Assembly: GCA_002348385.1 (NCBI GenBank)
Contig: DEBD01000047.1
Location: 20,528-76,969 of the forward strand
Source: Gammaproteobacteria bacterium UBA2965
Lineage (GTDB): Bacteria; Pseudomonadota; Gammaproteobacteria; Pseudomonadales; Azotimanducaceae
Direction: 5' to 3'
Length of the DNA stretch: 56,442 nucleotides
Shown one piece after another: positions 8,117 to 17,286 of the stretch. The notes beneath the pieces are model-generated. The model was not told the DNA's origin. It did no database searches and worked only from the letters and a program-made list of their open reading frames with translations. A program made the translations under genes and the position numbers. How positions within the stretch are numbered: position 1 is the stretch's first letter; every line of letters begins with the position of its first letter.

Positions 8117-9631
8117 CTACATCTGCTTCCAGTCTTTGGATTGCTCGAACGCGTGGGCTGCACGGTAAATACTTGGCTCATCGAAGTGCTTTGCGGTGAG
8201 CATCAGTCCCACTGGCAGGCCGTCGCGCAGGCCGCAGGGAATGCTCATGGACGGATGATGGGTGATGTCGGCTGCCACCGTGTTGGCGAACATCTCCATG
8301 GCGCGATCCACCTGCTCTTTACGACTCGCGTCGGCCTCGGGCAGGGGGCTCGCCTTGATGGGCAGCGTGGGGGCCAGGACGAGATCAAATTCCTCCAGCA
8401 CCGCGTCGTAATGGGCACGCAGCCGGCGCGCCAGGTTGACCGCCTTGCCGTAGTGACGCAGGCCCACCCGCTGGGTGACGTAGGTGCCGGTCAGCGCCCA
8501 CAGCTTGCCATTGTCGGAAAACTCGTCGATACGCTCGCGCCAGGCTCGGTGATATTCCATGAGGCTCGTGACGTATAGGTCGTCGCGGCCGCCGCCGAAG
8601 CCGTCGCCCACCAGCATGGTCTGCAGGATGCCGTGATTGAGGATCGGCATGGCGATTGCCTGAGCATTCAGGTGCATGGGAATAGACACCTGCCGCACGC
8701 TGGCACCCAGCGACTCGAAATGCGCGGCGGCGGCGCGCGCGCAATCGTCTACGTCGGCCTCGGAATTATCATGACCGAATCCTTCCGCCAGCACGGCTAT
8801 CTTCATCCCTTTCACATCCCGGCCAACCGCAGCCACATAGTCGTGGGTTAGCACGCCTCGCTGACGTGGGTCGTACCCGTCCGGTCCGGCAATGGCCTGG
8901 AGCAGGCTCGCGTTGTCCAGAACGGTGCTGGTCATCGGCCCGATGTGATCCACGAAGACTTCCAGGGGCATCACCCCCGTATAGGGCACCAGCCCATAGG
9001 TGGGCTTCAACCCGTATACCCCGCAGAACGACGCCGGAATACGAATGGAGCCGCCCTGGTCGCCGCCAATGGCCATGTCCACCTCTCCGCCTCCCACTAG
9101 GGCCCCGCTGCCAGACGACGAGCCGCCTGCCGAGTAGCCGCGCTTGTGGGGGTTGTGCACGGGACCCGCCGCTCCCGTATGGCTGCCGCCCGATAGGCAG
9201 AACGACTCGCAATGAGCCTTGCCGGCAATCTCGCCACCCGCATCCAGAATGCGTTCCACCACCGTGGCGTCCACTTCCGGCACGTAACCTTCCAACGTCG
9301 CGGACCCGCACATCATCGGCACACCGGCCAACATGATGTTGTCTTTCAGCGCCACCGTTTTTCCTTTGAGCGGTCCTTCGGCGGCGCCGGTAATACGCGT
9401 ACGGTAGTACCAACCGTTCAGCGGATTCGCTTGCGCGGAAGGACGCGTGCCGGGCTCGCGCGGATACTTCACCGTCGGCAGTTCATCGGGCATGGCATCA
9501 ACCTGATTGAGCGCGTCTATAGACCCGGCCATCAGGTCACGAAAAGTCTCGATGTCGTCCTCGCTGAGCGTGAGGTTCAGCTGCTGGGCTATATCATGCA
9601 GCTCCGCATGGGTGGGCGTTAGTAGTGTCAT
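8117..9631 (-). CDS. Amidase (amidase-signature family)
   Basis: Hydrolyses carboxamides to acid and ammonia; 504 aa, the usual length for stand-alone amidase-signature enzymes. The Ser-cisSer-Lys triad is visible: Lys in KGKTVALKDNIMLAG, the glycine/serine signature GYSAGGSSSGSGALVGGG with the cis-Ser, and the nucleophile Ser in GGDQGGSIRIPASFCG. The N-terminal 60 residues before the core resemble the all-helical N-domain of Rhodococcus-type enantioselective amidases. ATG at 9631 is preferred because GGGAG precedes it; an in-frame ATG eight codons earlier exists. Divergent from the amidohydrolase gene, with roughly 120 bp between the starts. No nitrile hydratase genes are adjacent. Confidence 0.93.
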   Translation of the reverse strand: MTLLTPTHAELHDIAQQLNLTLSEDDIETFRDLMAGSIDALNQVDAMPDELPTVKYPREPGTRPSAQANPLNGWYYRTRITGAAEGPLKGKTVALKDNIMLAGVPMMCGSATLEGYVPEVDATVVERILDAGGEIAGKAHCESFCLSGGSHTGAAGPVHNPHKRGYSAGGSSSGSGALVGGGEVDMAIGGDQGGSIRIPASFCGVYGLKPTYGLVPYTGVMPLEVFVDHIGPMTSTVLDNASLLQAIAGPDGYDPRQRGVLTHDYVAAVGRDVKGMKIAVLAEGFGHDNSEADVDDCARAAAAHFESLGASVRQVSIPMHLNAQAIAMPILNHGILQTMLVGDGFGGGRDDLYVTSLMEYHRAWRERIDEFSDNGKLWALTGTYVTQRVGLRHYGKAVNLARRLRAHYDAVLEEFDLVLAPTLPIKASPLPEADASRKEQVDRAMEMFANTVAADITHHPSMSIPCGLRDGLPVGLMLTAKHFDEPSIYRAAHAFEQSKDWKQM

Positions 9632-9751
9632 TGTCGTGCTCCCTGGTGTACCCATACTACTTCTGCGGCCCAGGAAAATGCTATCGGCGAGGAGCAGCGC
9701 CTGCCAAAACGATGCAGTAACATGGCGCGGCCTGAATCACGAAGGAAGGCC

Positions 9752-10936
9752 ATGGCCTACGCACCCGACGATCGGCCCTATTACGATGCCGACAGCCACA
9801 TCATGGAGCTGCCCGACTTCATCACGGCCTACGCAGACCCCGCCATACGCGAAGACATCCCTCAGGTCAGCTACAGCGCCTCCATCGTGACGGACGAGGA
9901 GGTGGCGGAAATCATGGGTCAGGGCGGCGTGCACAGCCAAACCCACGTGGCCGCGCAGCTCGCGCTGGGCGACGAGCTCATTGCCAGGAGCAAGGAGATT
10001 CAGGCTCTGGGCGCGTTCAACAGCGGCGATCGTTCGGCGGCCATGGACCTGCTGGGGTTTCGCAAGCAGCTGGTGTTCGCCACCCATAGCGTGGCGTATC
10101 CGTTTCACCCGAGCGCCAAAACCCCACTGAAGCTGCGTTACGGGGCCACTCGCGGTCACAACCGGCACATGGCGGAATTCTGCGCCGACGACCCCCGCCT
10201 GATGGGCGTGGGCATCGTGCCGCTGGACGATCCCGAGCTGGCCATCACCGAGTTGGAGTGGGCCATAGACAACGCACTTGAGGCCATCTGGATCCCCCAT
10301 CGCGCGCCCATCGAACGCGCCCCCGGGCACGTCGACTTCGAAGGCTTCTGGACTCGGCTCGCGGAAGCCGGGGTACCGTTTGTACTGCACGTGGGTGGGG
10401 CACCGCTACAGGTCCACGAGGTGTGGGGCAACAACGGCCGCGCGGCCACCAAGGACTGGCTGGGGGGTGGCGAAAACGTGCGCACCAAGGATGCCGCCGT
10501 GCTCCACCAGGCACCCGAGCTGTTCCTGAGCATGATGGTTATCGATGGCGTTTTCGACCGGCATCCGGGCCTGCGCGGGGCCGCGGTGGAGCTGGGCGCG
10601 GGATGGGTGCCTGAAATGCTGCACAAGCTGGACGAGACCTGCAGGATCTTCGGCCGCTCGGACGCTTTCGTGCGCTTCGATCGCAAGCCATCGCAACAAC
10701 TCACCGAACAGATGGGTTTTACGCCCATGCCCAATGAGGACGTTGGGCGGCTGATCAGCGAGTCGAACGCACAACTGTATCTGTTCTCCAGCGACTACCC
10801 GCACATCGAAGGCACCAAGGATCCCATCGGACGTTTCGAGCGCAGCATCGGAACACAACCCGAAGCGATCAAGAACCTGTTCTATTCCGAGAACTTTCTT
10901 CGGCTGTGGCCTGAAGCCCGGGTGCTCCAGGCGTAG
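9752..10936 (+). CDS. Amidohydrolase-2 family metal-dependent hydrolase (COG2159-type)
   Basis: A 394-aa TIM-barrel enzyme of the amidohydrolase-2 (ACMSD-like) family, whose members decarboxylate or hydrolyse small acids. Metal-site elements: YDADSHIMELP at the N-terminus (the D-x-H variant of HxH), FVLHVGG with the barrel His (about 212), the segment VELGAGWVPEMLHKLD, and FSSDYPHIEG with the catalytic Asp (about 345). ATG at 9752 follows GAAGGAAGG, while an upstream in-frame ATG at 9722 has no ribosome site. Downstream, a nitroreductase gene starts 50 bp later on the same strand, so the two are probably co-transcribed. Substrate unknown. Confidence 0.88.
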   Translation: MAYAPDDRPYYDADSHIMELPDFITAYADPAIREDIPQVSYSASIVTDEEVAEIMGQGGVHSQTHVAAQLALGDELIARSKEIQALGAFNSGDRSAAMDLLGFRKQLVFATHSVAYPFHPSAKTPLKLRYGATRGHNRHMAEFCADDPRLMGVGIVPLDDPELAITELEWAIDNALEAIWIPHRAPIERAPGHVDFEGFWTRLAEAGVPFVLHVGGAPLQVHEVWGNNGRAATKDWLGGGENVRTKDAAVLHQAPELFLSMMVIDGVFDRHPGLRGAAVELGAGWVPEMLHKLDETCRIFGRSDAFVRFDRKPSQQLTEQMGFTPMPNEDVGRLISESNAQLYLFSSDYPHIEGTKDPIGRFERSIGTQPEAIKNLFYSENFLRLWPEARVLQA

Positions 10937-10986
10937 TCGAACGACACGAATCGAGTTTTAGCAAACGCAGCACGGAGACGAAAACC

Positions 10987-11619
10987 ATGTCAGATGAGAT
11001 GGGCATATTCGAGGCGATGTACAACTGTCGCGCCATGCGACGCCTCGACACCAAACCAGTGCCGGAAGAGCTGCTGGTGAAGCTAATCGATGCAGCCAAT
11101 CAAGCACCATCCGGGTCCAACGCGCAGAACGCCCGTTGGATCGTGGTGCGCAACCCAGACGTGAAGCGTGAACTGGCCGACCTCAACCGCAAAGGGGTAG
11201 AAGCTTACGTTGGCCCCAACGTGGACAACCCGGGATCCCTACCCCACCACAGCGAGGAAAAGCGTCGCCGCATGGTGGCATCGGTGATATGGCAGATGGA
11301 GCACATGCACGAAATTCCCGCGCTGATCATCGCCTGCATGGAGTTCGAGATGAAGGTGGACGCGGCCACCATGGCGATGGGGGGCGGATCCATCTGGCCG
11401 GGCATTCAGAACCTGCTGTTGGCCGCTCGGGCACTGGGCCTGGGAGCGGCACCCACCACGCTGGGTCTAATGGACCACGCCGCGGTCACCAAGGCGCTGA
11501 ATCTGCCTGAGACCATGGCGGCTTTCTGCCTGATTCCGGTTGGCTATCCGCTCGGTAAATTCGGGCCGGTCACGCGCAAGCCGGTGAGCGAAATCATGCG
11601 TTTTGATCAGTGGTCATGA
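10987..11619 (+). CDS. Nitroreductase family protein (FMN-dependent)
   Basis: A 210-aa FMN oxidoreductase. The FMN-phosphate segment is CRAMRRLDTKPVPEE (normally RRSxRxF/Y), the next conserved block is ANQAPSGSNAQNARWIVV, and the C-terminal FMN loop is WPGIQNLLLAARALGLG. Members reduce nitro groups, quinones, enones or, in some pathways, dehalogenate or desaturate ring systems. GGAGACG precedes the ATG. It follows the amidohydrolase gene closely. A second, distinct nitroreductase is encoded at 14604-15257, on the other side of the small glycan unit. Confidence 0.9.
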   Translation: MSDEMGIFEAMYNCRAMRRLDTKPVPEELLVKLIDAANQAPSGSNAQNARWIVVRNPDVKRELADLNRKGVEAYVGPNVDNPGSLPHHSEEKRRRMVASVIWQMEHMHEIPALIIACMEFEMKVDAATMAMGGGSIWPGIQNLLLAARALGLGAAPTTLGLMDHAAVTKALNLPETMAAFCLIPVGYPLGKFGPVTRKPVSEIMRFDQWS

Positions 11620-11723
11620 CGTTGGTGTAGGCGTCTCACGCGTCGGTTGCAGATAGTCACATTTCTCCAATATTTCCAGCCCCCACTTGCTAAACCCGAG
11701 AGCGTGACGGTACGGTGCAGCAC

Positions 11724-12569
11724 ATGAAGATGGACTTCATCGGTATTGGCGCCCAAAAGTGTGCTTCCACCTGGATCAGCACCGTGCTACGCGCGCACCC
11801 GGACATTGCCATGCCAGCCGAAGAGCCGTTGGATTTTTTTAGCTACCGTTTCGAAAACGGTTATCGGTGGTACGAGGCCGAGGTGGCGTCAGTTTCCGGC
11901 AAGGCTTGCCGAGGGGAAATGTCCCAGTCGTACTTTCACGAACCCGGCGTGGTCGAGCGGGTCCGGGAGTATCGAGACGACATCAAGATCGTCGTGTCGC
12001 TGCGCGATCCGGTGGAGCGCGCGCTGTCCCAGCACCGCCACCTGGTAAGACTGGGTGCGGTGCCCAGCGCCGATTTGTCGTTCGAAACGGCACTAGCCAC
12101 CAACCCCACCTACCGCGAACAGGGTCTGTACTTCCGCCACCTTTCAAGGTGGTTGGAAGTTTTCCGCCAGGATCAGGTGCACATCACCCTCATGGAAGAC
12201 ATACGCAAGGATCCCGATCACGTGGCGAGGTCGCTGTATCGGTTCCTGGGGGTTAATGAGGACTACGTACCGCAGGATTTGCACGAAAAGCGCAACGAAA
12301 GCTATGTGGCGCGCTCCAGGGCCACTCACCGGGTCATGAGGGGACTATCCAGAACCATTCGATCGGTGGGTGGGGAAACCGTCTGGCGCTCGCTGGGCGG
12401 GGCGGGGTTTCGCCGTTTATACCGCAACCTGAACCACCGGCCTGTCACAGACCTCGTACCCGACCCAAACCCGGCTACCCTAGCAGAGCTTCGCGCGTTT
12501 TATGCAACCGATCTTGGCCAACTTGGGGCGTTGTTGCAACGCGATGTGACCAACTGGATCGAGCCGTGA
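11724..12569 (+). CDS. Sulfotransferase (PAPS-dependent), glycan unit 1
   Basis: A 281-aa cytosolic or membrane-associated sulfotransferase that moves sulfate from PAPS to a hydroxyl or amino group, probably of a sugar. The 5'-phosphosulfate loop is IGIGAQKCASTWIS at the N-terminus and the 3'-phosphate motif is VVSLRDPVERALSQHRHL (about 90-107). HITLMEDIRKDPDHV and LYRFLGV match the late conserved part of heparan-type sulfotransferases. Start chosen at ATG 11724; an upstream GTG (11715) and a downstream ATG (11730) are alternatives and none has a clear ribosome site. Its stop overlaps the GTG start of the glycosyltransferase gene by four bases, so the two are translationally coupled. Confidence 0.88.
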   Translation: MKMDFIGIGAQKCASTWISTVLRAHPDIAMPAEEPLDFFSYRFENGYRWYEAEVASVSGKACRGEMSQSYFHEPGVVERVREYRDDIKIVVSLRDPVERALSQHRHLVRLGAVPSADLSFETALATNPTYREQGLYFRHLSRWLEVFRQDQVHITLMEDIRKDPDHVARSLYRFLGVNEDYVPQDLHEKRNESYVARSRATHRVMRGLSRTIRSVGGETVWRSLGGAGFRRLYRNLNHRPVTDLVPDPNPATLAELRAFYATDLGQLGALLQRDVTNWIEP

Positions 12570-13801
12570 CCCGTATTCTGTATCTGATCGCGGAGTCCTG
12601 GCCTACACACCGGGTCGACGTCACCACACTGTTTGGAAAGGAACTGCCCAAACTGGGCGTGCGCAGCGACTTGGTCACTACAACAAGCGAAGATGTACCT
12701 CCGCCCTGGGGCGGCGGATCCGTGGACCTGGCGGTCATTAAAGGCGGAATGGCACGCCAATATCTAGGCGCTTTCTGGCATGCCCTGACTGCGCTCCTAC
12801 GCACCGATTGGAACGCTTACGACGCCATACAGGTGCGCGACCTGCCACTACCCGCGGCGCTGGCGCTTACCTTCTGTCGGTGGCGCCGCAAGCGTTTCGT
12901 GTACTGGATGTCATACCCAATGTCCGAGGGCCAGATTCAGCTCGCCGCAGAACGAGGCATGGATGCCGGGTTCGTACGTTTCATCTTTCCATGGGTGCGC
13001 GGTCGCGTTGGGCGATTTCTGCTCTACCGTTACGTACTCCCACGAGCTGACCACATATTCGTGCAGTCCGAATTCATGAAACAAGATCTGGTGGCAAAAA
13101 ACATACCGCCGGTGAAGATGACGCCCGTACCAATGGGGGTGGACACGCAACGCATTGCGGCCGGGCCGGTCCCAGAGCCGATAAGCGAGCAGTTCCAGGG
13201 TCGGCGCGTGTTGCTCTACCTGGGCATCCTAGATCGATCAAGGCGCATAGAAGTACTGTTCGAAGCGCTGGCGCTGGTGCGGGAACAGCACCCGAATGCC
13301 GTGCTCCTAGTGGTCGGAGCCACTGACGACACGTCGCAACAGGAACGTCTTGCACGCCGCGCGAAACAGGCGGGCATGGAGGACCATATCATCTGGACCG
13401 GCTGGGTGCCCATCGAAGAAGCCTGGGGCTACGTCGCTTTGAGCGAGGTCGGCTTTTCGCCCTTCCCACGCAGCGCTTTGCTGGACTCCAGCTCGCCGAC
13501 GAAAATCGTTGAATACCTGGCTCTGGGGCTGCTCACAGTGTGCAACGACAACCCTGATCAGGCGGCGATCATGCAGGCCACCGGCGCCGGCCGTTGCGTT
13601 CCCTACCAGGCTAATACCTTCGCGCAGGCAGTAATCGAGCTTTTGGAGGCGCCGGAGCAGGAAAAGGCGCGCCTTGTCGACGCTGGCCGAGCCTGGGTGC
13701 GCGCCAATCGCGACTATCGCAGCATCGCCCGGACGGTGGCCGCAGCTTATGCTGAAATCTGCGACTCTCCACAATCGTTGCCCGCATCGGAGACATCTTG
13801 A
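12566..13801 (+). CDS. Glycosyltransferase family 4-like protein
   Basis: A 411-aa GT-B glycosyltransferase. N-terminal Rossmann half starts ILYLIAESWPTHRVDVTTLF; the C-terminal GT1-type nucleotide-sugar half contains VLLYLGILDRSRRIEVLFEA (about 212) and the donor-binding loop SSPTKIVEYLALGLLTVCND (about 313). The start is GTG inside the last codons of the sulfotransferase gene (GTGA overlap). A retaining transferase that adds a sugar to a lipid-linked or growing glycan is the likely role. The following deacetylase gene overlaps or abuts its 3' end, making this a three-gene glycan unit. Confidence 0.9.
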   Translation: MTRILYLIAESWPTHRVDVTTLFGKELPKLGVRSDLVTTTSEDVPPPWGGGSVDLAVIKGGMARQYLGAFWHALTALLRTDWNAYDAIQVRDLPLPAALALTFCRWRRKRFVYWMSYPMSEGQIQLAAERGMDAGFVRFIFPWVRGRVGRFLLYRYVLPRADHIFVQSEFMKQDLVAKNIPPVKMTPVPMGVDTQRIAAGPVPEPISEQFQGRRVLLYLGILDRSRRIEVLFEALALVREQHPNAVLLVVGATDDTSQQERLARRAKQAGMEDHIIWTGWVPIEEAWGYVALSEVGFSPFPRSALLDSSSPTKIVEYLALGLLTVCNDNPDQAAIMQATGAGRCVPYQANTFAQAVIELLEAPEQEKARLVDAGRAWVRANRDYRSIARTVAAAYAEICDSPQSLPASETS

Positions 13802-14585
13802 TATCCGACGACTCACAAACCAACGCAGCCTGTTGGAGCGCATCGAGCAGCGCCTGACCCCTTATTGGCCGGCACGACCAGTAAGATTCAATCGTTCTCC
13901 TCTGGTGTCTTTCACGTTCGATGATTTTTGCCACAGCGCTTGGAGCACCGGGGCGCCCATCCTGGATGCCGCGGGGTTCCGCGGCACGTATTACGCGGCA
14001 TCCACCTTCGCGCCGAATAATCTTGCCGACACGACCCCATTCGGCACGGTGGACGGCATCCGCTACTACGACTTGGACGATCTGGTGGAGCTTCACCGGT
14101 CTGACCACGAGATCGGGTGCCACACTGCCGGCCATCGTCGTGTCAGCCGACTCAGCTCTGCCGAGCTGACGGACAGCCTGGATACCAACGCGCGCTTCCT
14201 CCACGAGGTTCTGGGCGAGCGTCTGCGGCTGGATTCCTTCGCCTATCCCCAGGGGTTCGCGAATGCGCGCACCAAGCGACTTTGCGCGGCGCGGTTTCAG
14301 AGCTGTCGCGGCACGTTGGCAGGCATCAATTCCGGATGGTTCGACCTAGCTCAACTCAAGGCTGTCGCGTTGAACGAACGCTTTGCCATTGCAGACCTGC
14401 AGCGGTATCTGGATCAACTGAGCAGGCGCGGCGGCTGGCTCATCCTATTCGGACACGAGGTAGAGCCTGAGCCATCGAAGTGGGGCTGCACCCCCAAGCT
14501 TCTTTCCGCCGTAGTGGACGCCGTTGCTCGATCCGGCTTCGAAGTGGATACCGTCGGCCGCGTGGCCGCCTCGTTTCGCGCCTGA
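13749..14585 (+). CDS. Polysaccharide deacetylase (NodB homology domain)
   Basis: Metal-dependent carbohydrate esterase family 4 protein that removes N- or O-acetyl groups from a polysaccharide. Motif 1 is SFTFDDF (Asp-Asp), motif 2 is HTAGH (the H-x-x-x-H metal ligands), motif 3 is FAYPQGF, and the late His lies in LILFGHEV. Start is uncertain: ATG 13749 overlaps the glycosyltransferase gene by about 50 bases, the frame itself opens at 13674, and a TTG at 13833 would give a shorter protein beginning just before the conserved core. No signal peptide is visible from any of these starts, suggesting a cytosolic enzyme acting on lipid-linked intermediates, or one with a non-classical location. 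Confidence 0.82.
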   Translation: MLKSATLHNRCPHRRHLDIRRLTNQRSLLERIEQRLTPYWPARPVRFNRSPLVSFTFDDFCHSAWSTGAPILDAAGFRGTYYAASTFAPNNLADTTPFGTVDGIRYYDLDDLVELHRSDHEIGCHTAGHRRVSRLSSAELTDSLDTNARFLHEVLGERLRLDSFAYPQGFANARTKRLCAARFQSCRGTLAGINSGWFDLAQLKAVALNERFAIADLQRYLDQLSRRGGWLILFGHEVEPEPSKWGCTPKLLSAVVDAVARSGFEVDTVGRVAASFRA

Positions 14586-14603
14586 GCCGCCCGATCGGGA
14601 CAA

Positions 14604-15257
14604 CTAACTCTCGCTGTTTCCCCACGTATTCCAGTAGGTGAGCTCGCGCGCATCCTGGCGTGCAGCAGGCTTCAGCTTGGCCCCCTTGGTATAGGCGACG
14701 GGAAACATGACCGTCTGCACGACCCCTTCCGGCACCTCGAGAATCTCACCGATCTTCGCCTGCTGCGACGCCAGTACCGAGGTCCATGTGGCTCCCAGGT
14801 TGCGCGAGCGCAGGGCCAGCATGAGGGACCAGGCAGTGGGTAATATAGATCCGTAGAACCCGATTTGGGACGACACCTCCGCGCCCGGTGGGGTGCCGAT
14901 GATACAAACGAAGATAAGCGCCGGCATATCCGGCAGCCGCTCAATCAACGCGTGCTGTGTGGGTTTGATGTCCACACCGCGATCCTCGATCAGGCTCATG
15001 ATCATGCCCTTATAGATGGCCGCGATCTTCTCCTTGCGGGCGCGGTCGGTGACCACCAGGAAGCGCCAACTTTCACCCCCCAGCCCCATCGGCGCCTGGG
15101 TCGCGAGGTTGATGCACTCGTAGAGCACCTCCGGCTCAACGGGACGCGACAGGTCCAGCTTGCGTCGCACAGAACGCGTGGTGCTGAGCACTGTATCCAC
15201 GCTCAACAGGTCCAACACCTCGAGCTGCGGTTCCAAAGCCGATTGCGTGTCATCCAT
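14604..15257 (-). CDS. Nitroreductase family protein, second copy
   Basis: A 217-aa FMN oxidoreductase. Conserved parts: VLSTTRSVRRKLDLSRPVEP (FMN phosphate), INLATQAPMGLGGESWRFLV, and the C-terminal loop SILPTAWSLMLALRSRNLGA. It differs strongly from the nitroreductase at 10987-11619 and is closer in pattern to the nitroreductases found in cholesterol/terpenoid regions and quinone reductases; the substrate is not known. ATG 15257 is preferred over the earlier in-frame GTG at 15275. It is convergent with the deacetylase gene (18 bp between stops). Confidence 0.88.
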   Translation of the reverse strand: MDDTQSALEPQLEVLDLLSVDTVLSTTRSVRRKLDLSRPVEPEVLYECINLATQAPMGLGGESWRFLVVTDRARKEKIAAIYKGMIMSLIEDRGVDIKPTQHALIERLPDMPALIFVCIIGTPPGAEVSSQIGFYGSILPTAWSLMLALRSRNLGATWTSVLASQQAKIGEILEVPEGVVQTVMFPVAYTKGAKLKPAARQDARELTYWNTWGNSES

Positions 15258-15356
15258 GGTCAATGATCCAGCCACTTTGTTGTCATGATGGGTGTACCCA
15301 TTGGGACAAGAAAAGTCCAGCAGCGAGCACCTGCACTGGTGCCGGACGACATCTTC

Positions 15357-16031
15357 TCAGCGCGGATCGTCCACCGCGGTCGCCATCATCAGAAATCCTG
15401 TAAAGGCTGCATTGTTGGGACCCAGGCTCGAATCTACCTGTGCTTTCATCTGTGCGATCACGCTGCGATAGCGCGCGTAAAAGTCCCAACTGGGCCGGGG
15501 TCGGTATTCCAGCTCCGTGAGTTCGAACTGGCGGATAGCGTTCTTCGTGGTAGTGGGTTTTACGAACACTTCACGCTGGGGCCGCAGGTGGTATAGATGG
15601 ATGGTCATGAGGCTCCATTTGGCAAGCCTCCCTTCGGTGAGCACGTCGAGCACGTCGTTGAAGCCCTGCTCCTGCTTGCGCGCTCCTCTGCCGTGCAGCA
15701 GGCGCTCGTACCCGACGAGAAGAAATTCACGATCGTCACGGGACAGCCCCCTGATATGGTCACGAAACCTGGGCTTCTCAAACATGGACACCATTGATGA
15801 GCGGCTCACGATCCTGACCACATCCTCCAGCAGGGCGCCGGGCTTGGCAAAATTCCGCTTGGCAAGCCGGTCGGCGGCGAACTCCGACAGCTTGCCCACG
15901 TTGTGCCGCTTGGCCACTACCTGTTGGATCTCTTCGTTGTTAAACCCGCCCGGGTAGCGATGCAGAAACAGCGCCTGGGCTTCCCGAAGCTTTGCCAGGT
16001 TCATAGCGTGGGTCGGTGGAGCAGCGGTCAT
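15357..16031 (-). CDS. Conserved hypothetical protein (224 aa)
   Basis: No domain of known function recognised. The sequence has the look of a soluble, helical protein: LREAQALFLHRYPGGF near the N-terminus, an IVSRSSMVSMFEKPRFRDHI block in the middle, then LAKWSLMTIHLYHLRPQREV and a C-terminal SWDFYARYRSVIAQMKAQ. I recall similar proteins annotated as hypothetical in several proteobacteria, with the SSMVSMFEKP and AKWSL segments conserved. It starts three bases after the stop of the D-amino-acid enzyme gene, so the two form an operon. An internal ATG (16004) is an alternative start. Confidence 0.75.
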   Translation of the reverse strand: MTAAPPTHAMNLAKLREAQALFLHRYPGGFNNEEIQQVVAKRHNVGKLSEFAADRLAKRNFAKPGALLEDVVRIVSRSSMVSMFEKPRFRDHIRGLSRDDREFLLVGYERLLHGRGARKQEQGFNDVLDVLTEGRLAKWSLMTIHLYHLRPQREVFVKPTTTKNAIRQFELTELEYRPRPSWDFYARYRSVIAQMKAQVDSSLGPNNAAFTGFLMMATAVDDPR

Positions 16032-16034
16032 TGT

Positions 16035-17204
16035 CTACCAGGTGCAACCCCGTGCCGTGATGGGCCAGCAGGTGCGGATCACTCCGTCCGCCTCCAACAC
16101 CCAGAATACATCGTGCAGATTCACAGTGGGATCGCAGTGGGGAGAAACCACTCGTACTACGTCTCCCAGGCGAACACTCTGCAACGCCGCGCGGCTTACC
16201 AGCACGCCATGCTCGTCCCCCGCGAATCGATATTGCGTGTTGGGCAACTCGTCAACCGCCGGCGGAACAGTATCCGAGGCAATGGATTTGTAGCCGCCAT
16301 CCACCGTCACCGCACCCGCTGCGGGTTGGCTGAGGGCGGTGCATGCCACGGTGAGAGACACCTCGAAGTCGGCAAACCGCTCGCTATGGCGGCCACCGAT
16401 CTGGCGATACTCCTCGTCCATGAACACATAGCTGCCCACCTGCATGTCGGTGATCTGCTGCACGGCACAATCAATGTCGAAGGTGCCCGTTCCGCAACCG
16501 GTGAGCACATCATAACTAACACCAATCCGCCCCAACCGTTCCAGCACGCGCTCCCACAATACCAGGGAGGCTTCGGATCGCGCTGCGTGCCCTTGAATAT
16601 GCATCACGTGCCCCGCGTAGTGCTGAAATCCCATGAAGTCGAGATGATCAACCGCCTGGATGCGCTCAACCAGACGCCGCGCCAGGTCATCATCGCGGGT
16701 GCCAGTACGGCCCATGGCCACATCCAGGTCCACCAGCACGGCGAGGCGGTTCGCCGGCCCCATGCGCTCCAGCAGGCCCATCCCCTCCTCGCTGTCCACC
16801 ACCACGCCAATGCCCTGGAACTCGTCTGCCAGTCGCTCCAGCACCGCAACCTTGCCAGGCGCGGTAACCGGCGAGGTAATCAGCAGCGGCGCGATGCCTG
16901 CGCTGGCCAAGGCAACCGCTTCAGAAACCTTCGCAACACAGATTCCCACAGCACCCATTTCCAGCTGCCGCCGCGCAACTATCGGGCACTTGTGGGTCTT
17001 CGCGTGGGGCCGCAGCCCCTTACCGAACGACGCCGCGTGCTGTGCCATCCGGCCCAGGTTGCTCTCGAAAGCGGCTCGGTCCACCACCAGTGCCGGGGTT
17101 GGCAACTGGGATACTTCCAAGGGACGCGCCAGAGCAACCGGCTCTGTAGGCCGCGCGCGAATCTGCTCCGCCAGCGTCCACTCCGGAACATCACGCAGCA
17201 TCAT
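16035..17204 (-). CDS. PLP-dependent D-threonine aldolase / D-serine dehydratase-like (DSD1 family)
   Basis: A 389-aa fold-type III PLP enzyme requiring a divalent metal. The PLP lysine lies in LRPHAKTHKCP (about 67). The C-terminal metal site is visible as GDEHG and VSPHCDPTVNLHD (His and Cys ligands), and the Gly-rich phosphate loop as TGCGTGTFDID. Family members cleave D-threonine and D-phenylserine or deaminate D-serine and D-threo-3-hydroxyaspartate. Start set at ATG 17204 (a second ATG follows directly); an earlier GTG at 17216 is possible. Operon with the 224-aa hypothetical gene. Upstream lies the large palindromic region at 17287-17407. Confidence 0.88.
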   Translation of the reverse strand: MMLRDVPEWTLAEQIRARPTEPVALARPLEVSQLPTPALVVDRAAFESNLGRMAQHAASFGKGLRPHAKTHKCPIVARRQLEMGAVGICVAKVSEAVALASAGIAPLLITSPVTAPGKVAVLERLADEFQGIGVVVDSEEGMGLLERMGPANRLAVLVDLDVAMGRTGTRDDDLARRLVERIQAVDHLDFMGFQHYAGHVMHIQGHAARSEASLVLWERVLERLGRIGVSYDVLTGCGTGTFDIDCAVQQITDMQVGSYVFMDEEYRQIGGRHSERFADFEVSLTVACTALSQPAAGAVTVDGGYKSIASDTVPPAVDELPNTQYRFAGDEHGVLVSRAALQSVRLGDVVRVVSPHCDPTVNLHDVFWVLEADGVIRTCWPITARGCTW

Positions 17205-17286
17205 GAAGCCCACCAAAGGCGGTCGTGTTTGGCAGCATTAGGCAAGTTGTTGCACCCCGATCTGACGACTCTGCCAAGAGGGCGGT

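Noticed and set aside
11647..11676. Possible sigma-70 promoter (TTGCAG and TATTTC) before the sulfotransferase gene
   Set aside because: Spacer of 18 bp and a poor -10 box; no better than chance by eye.
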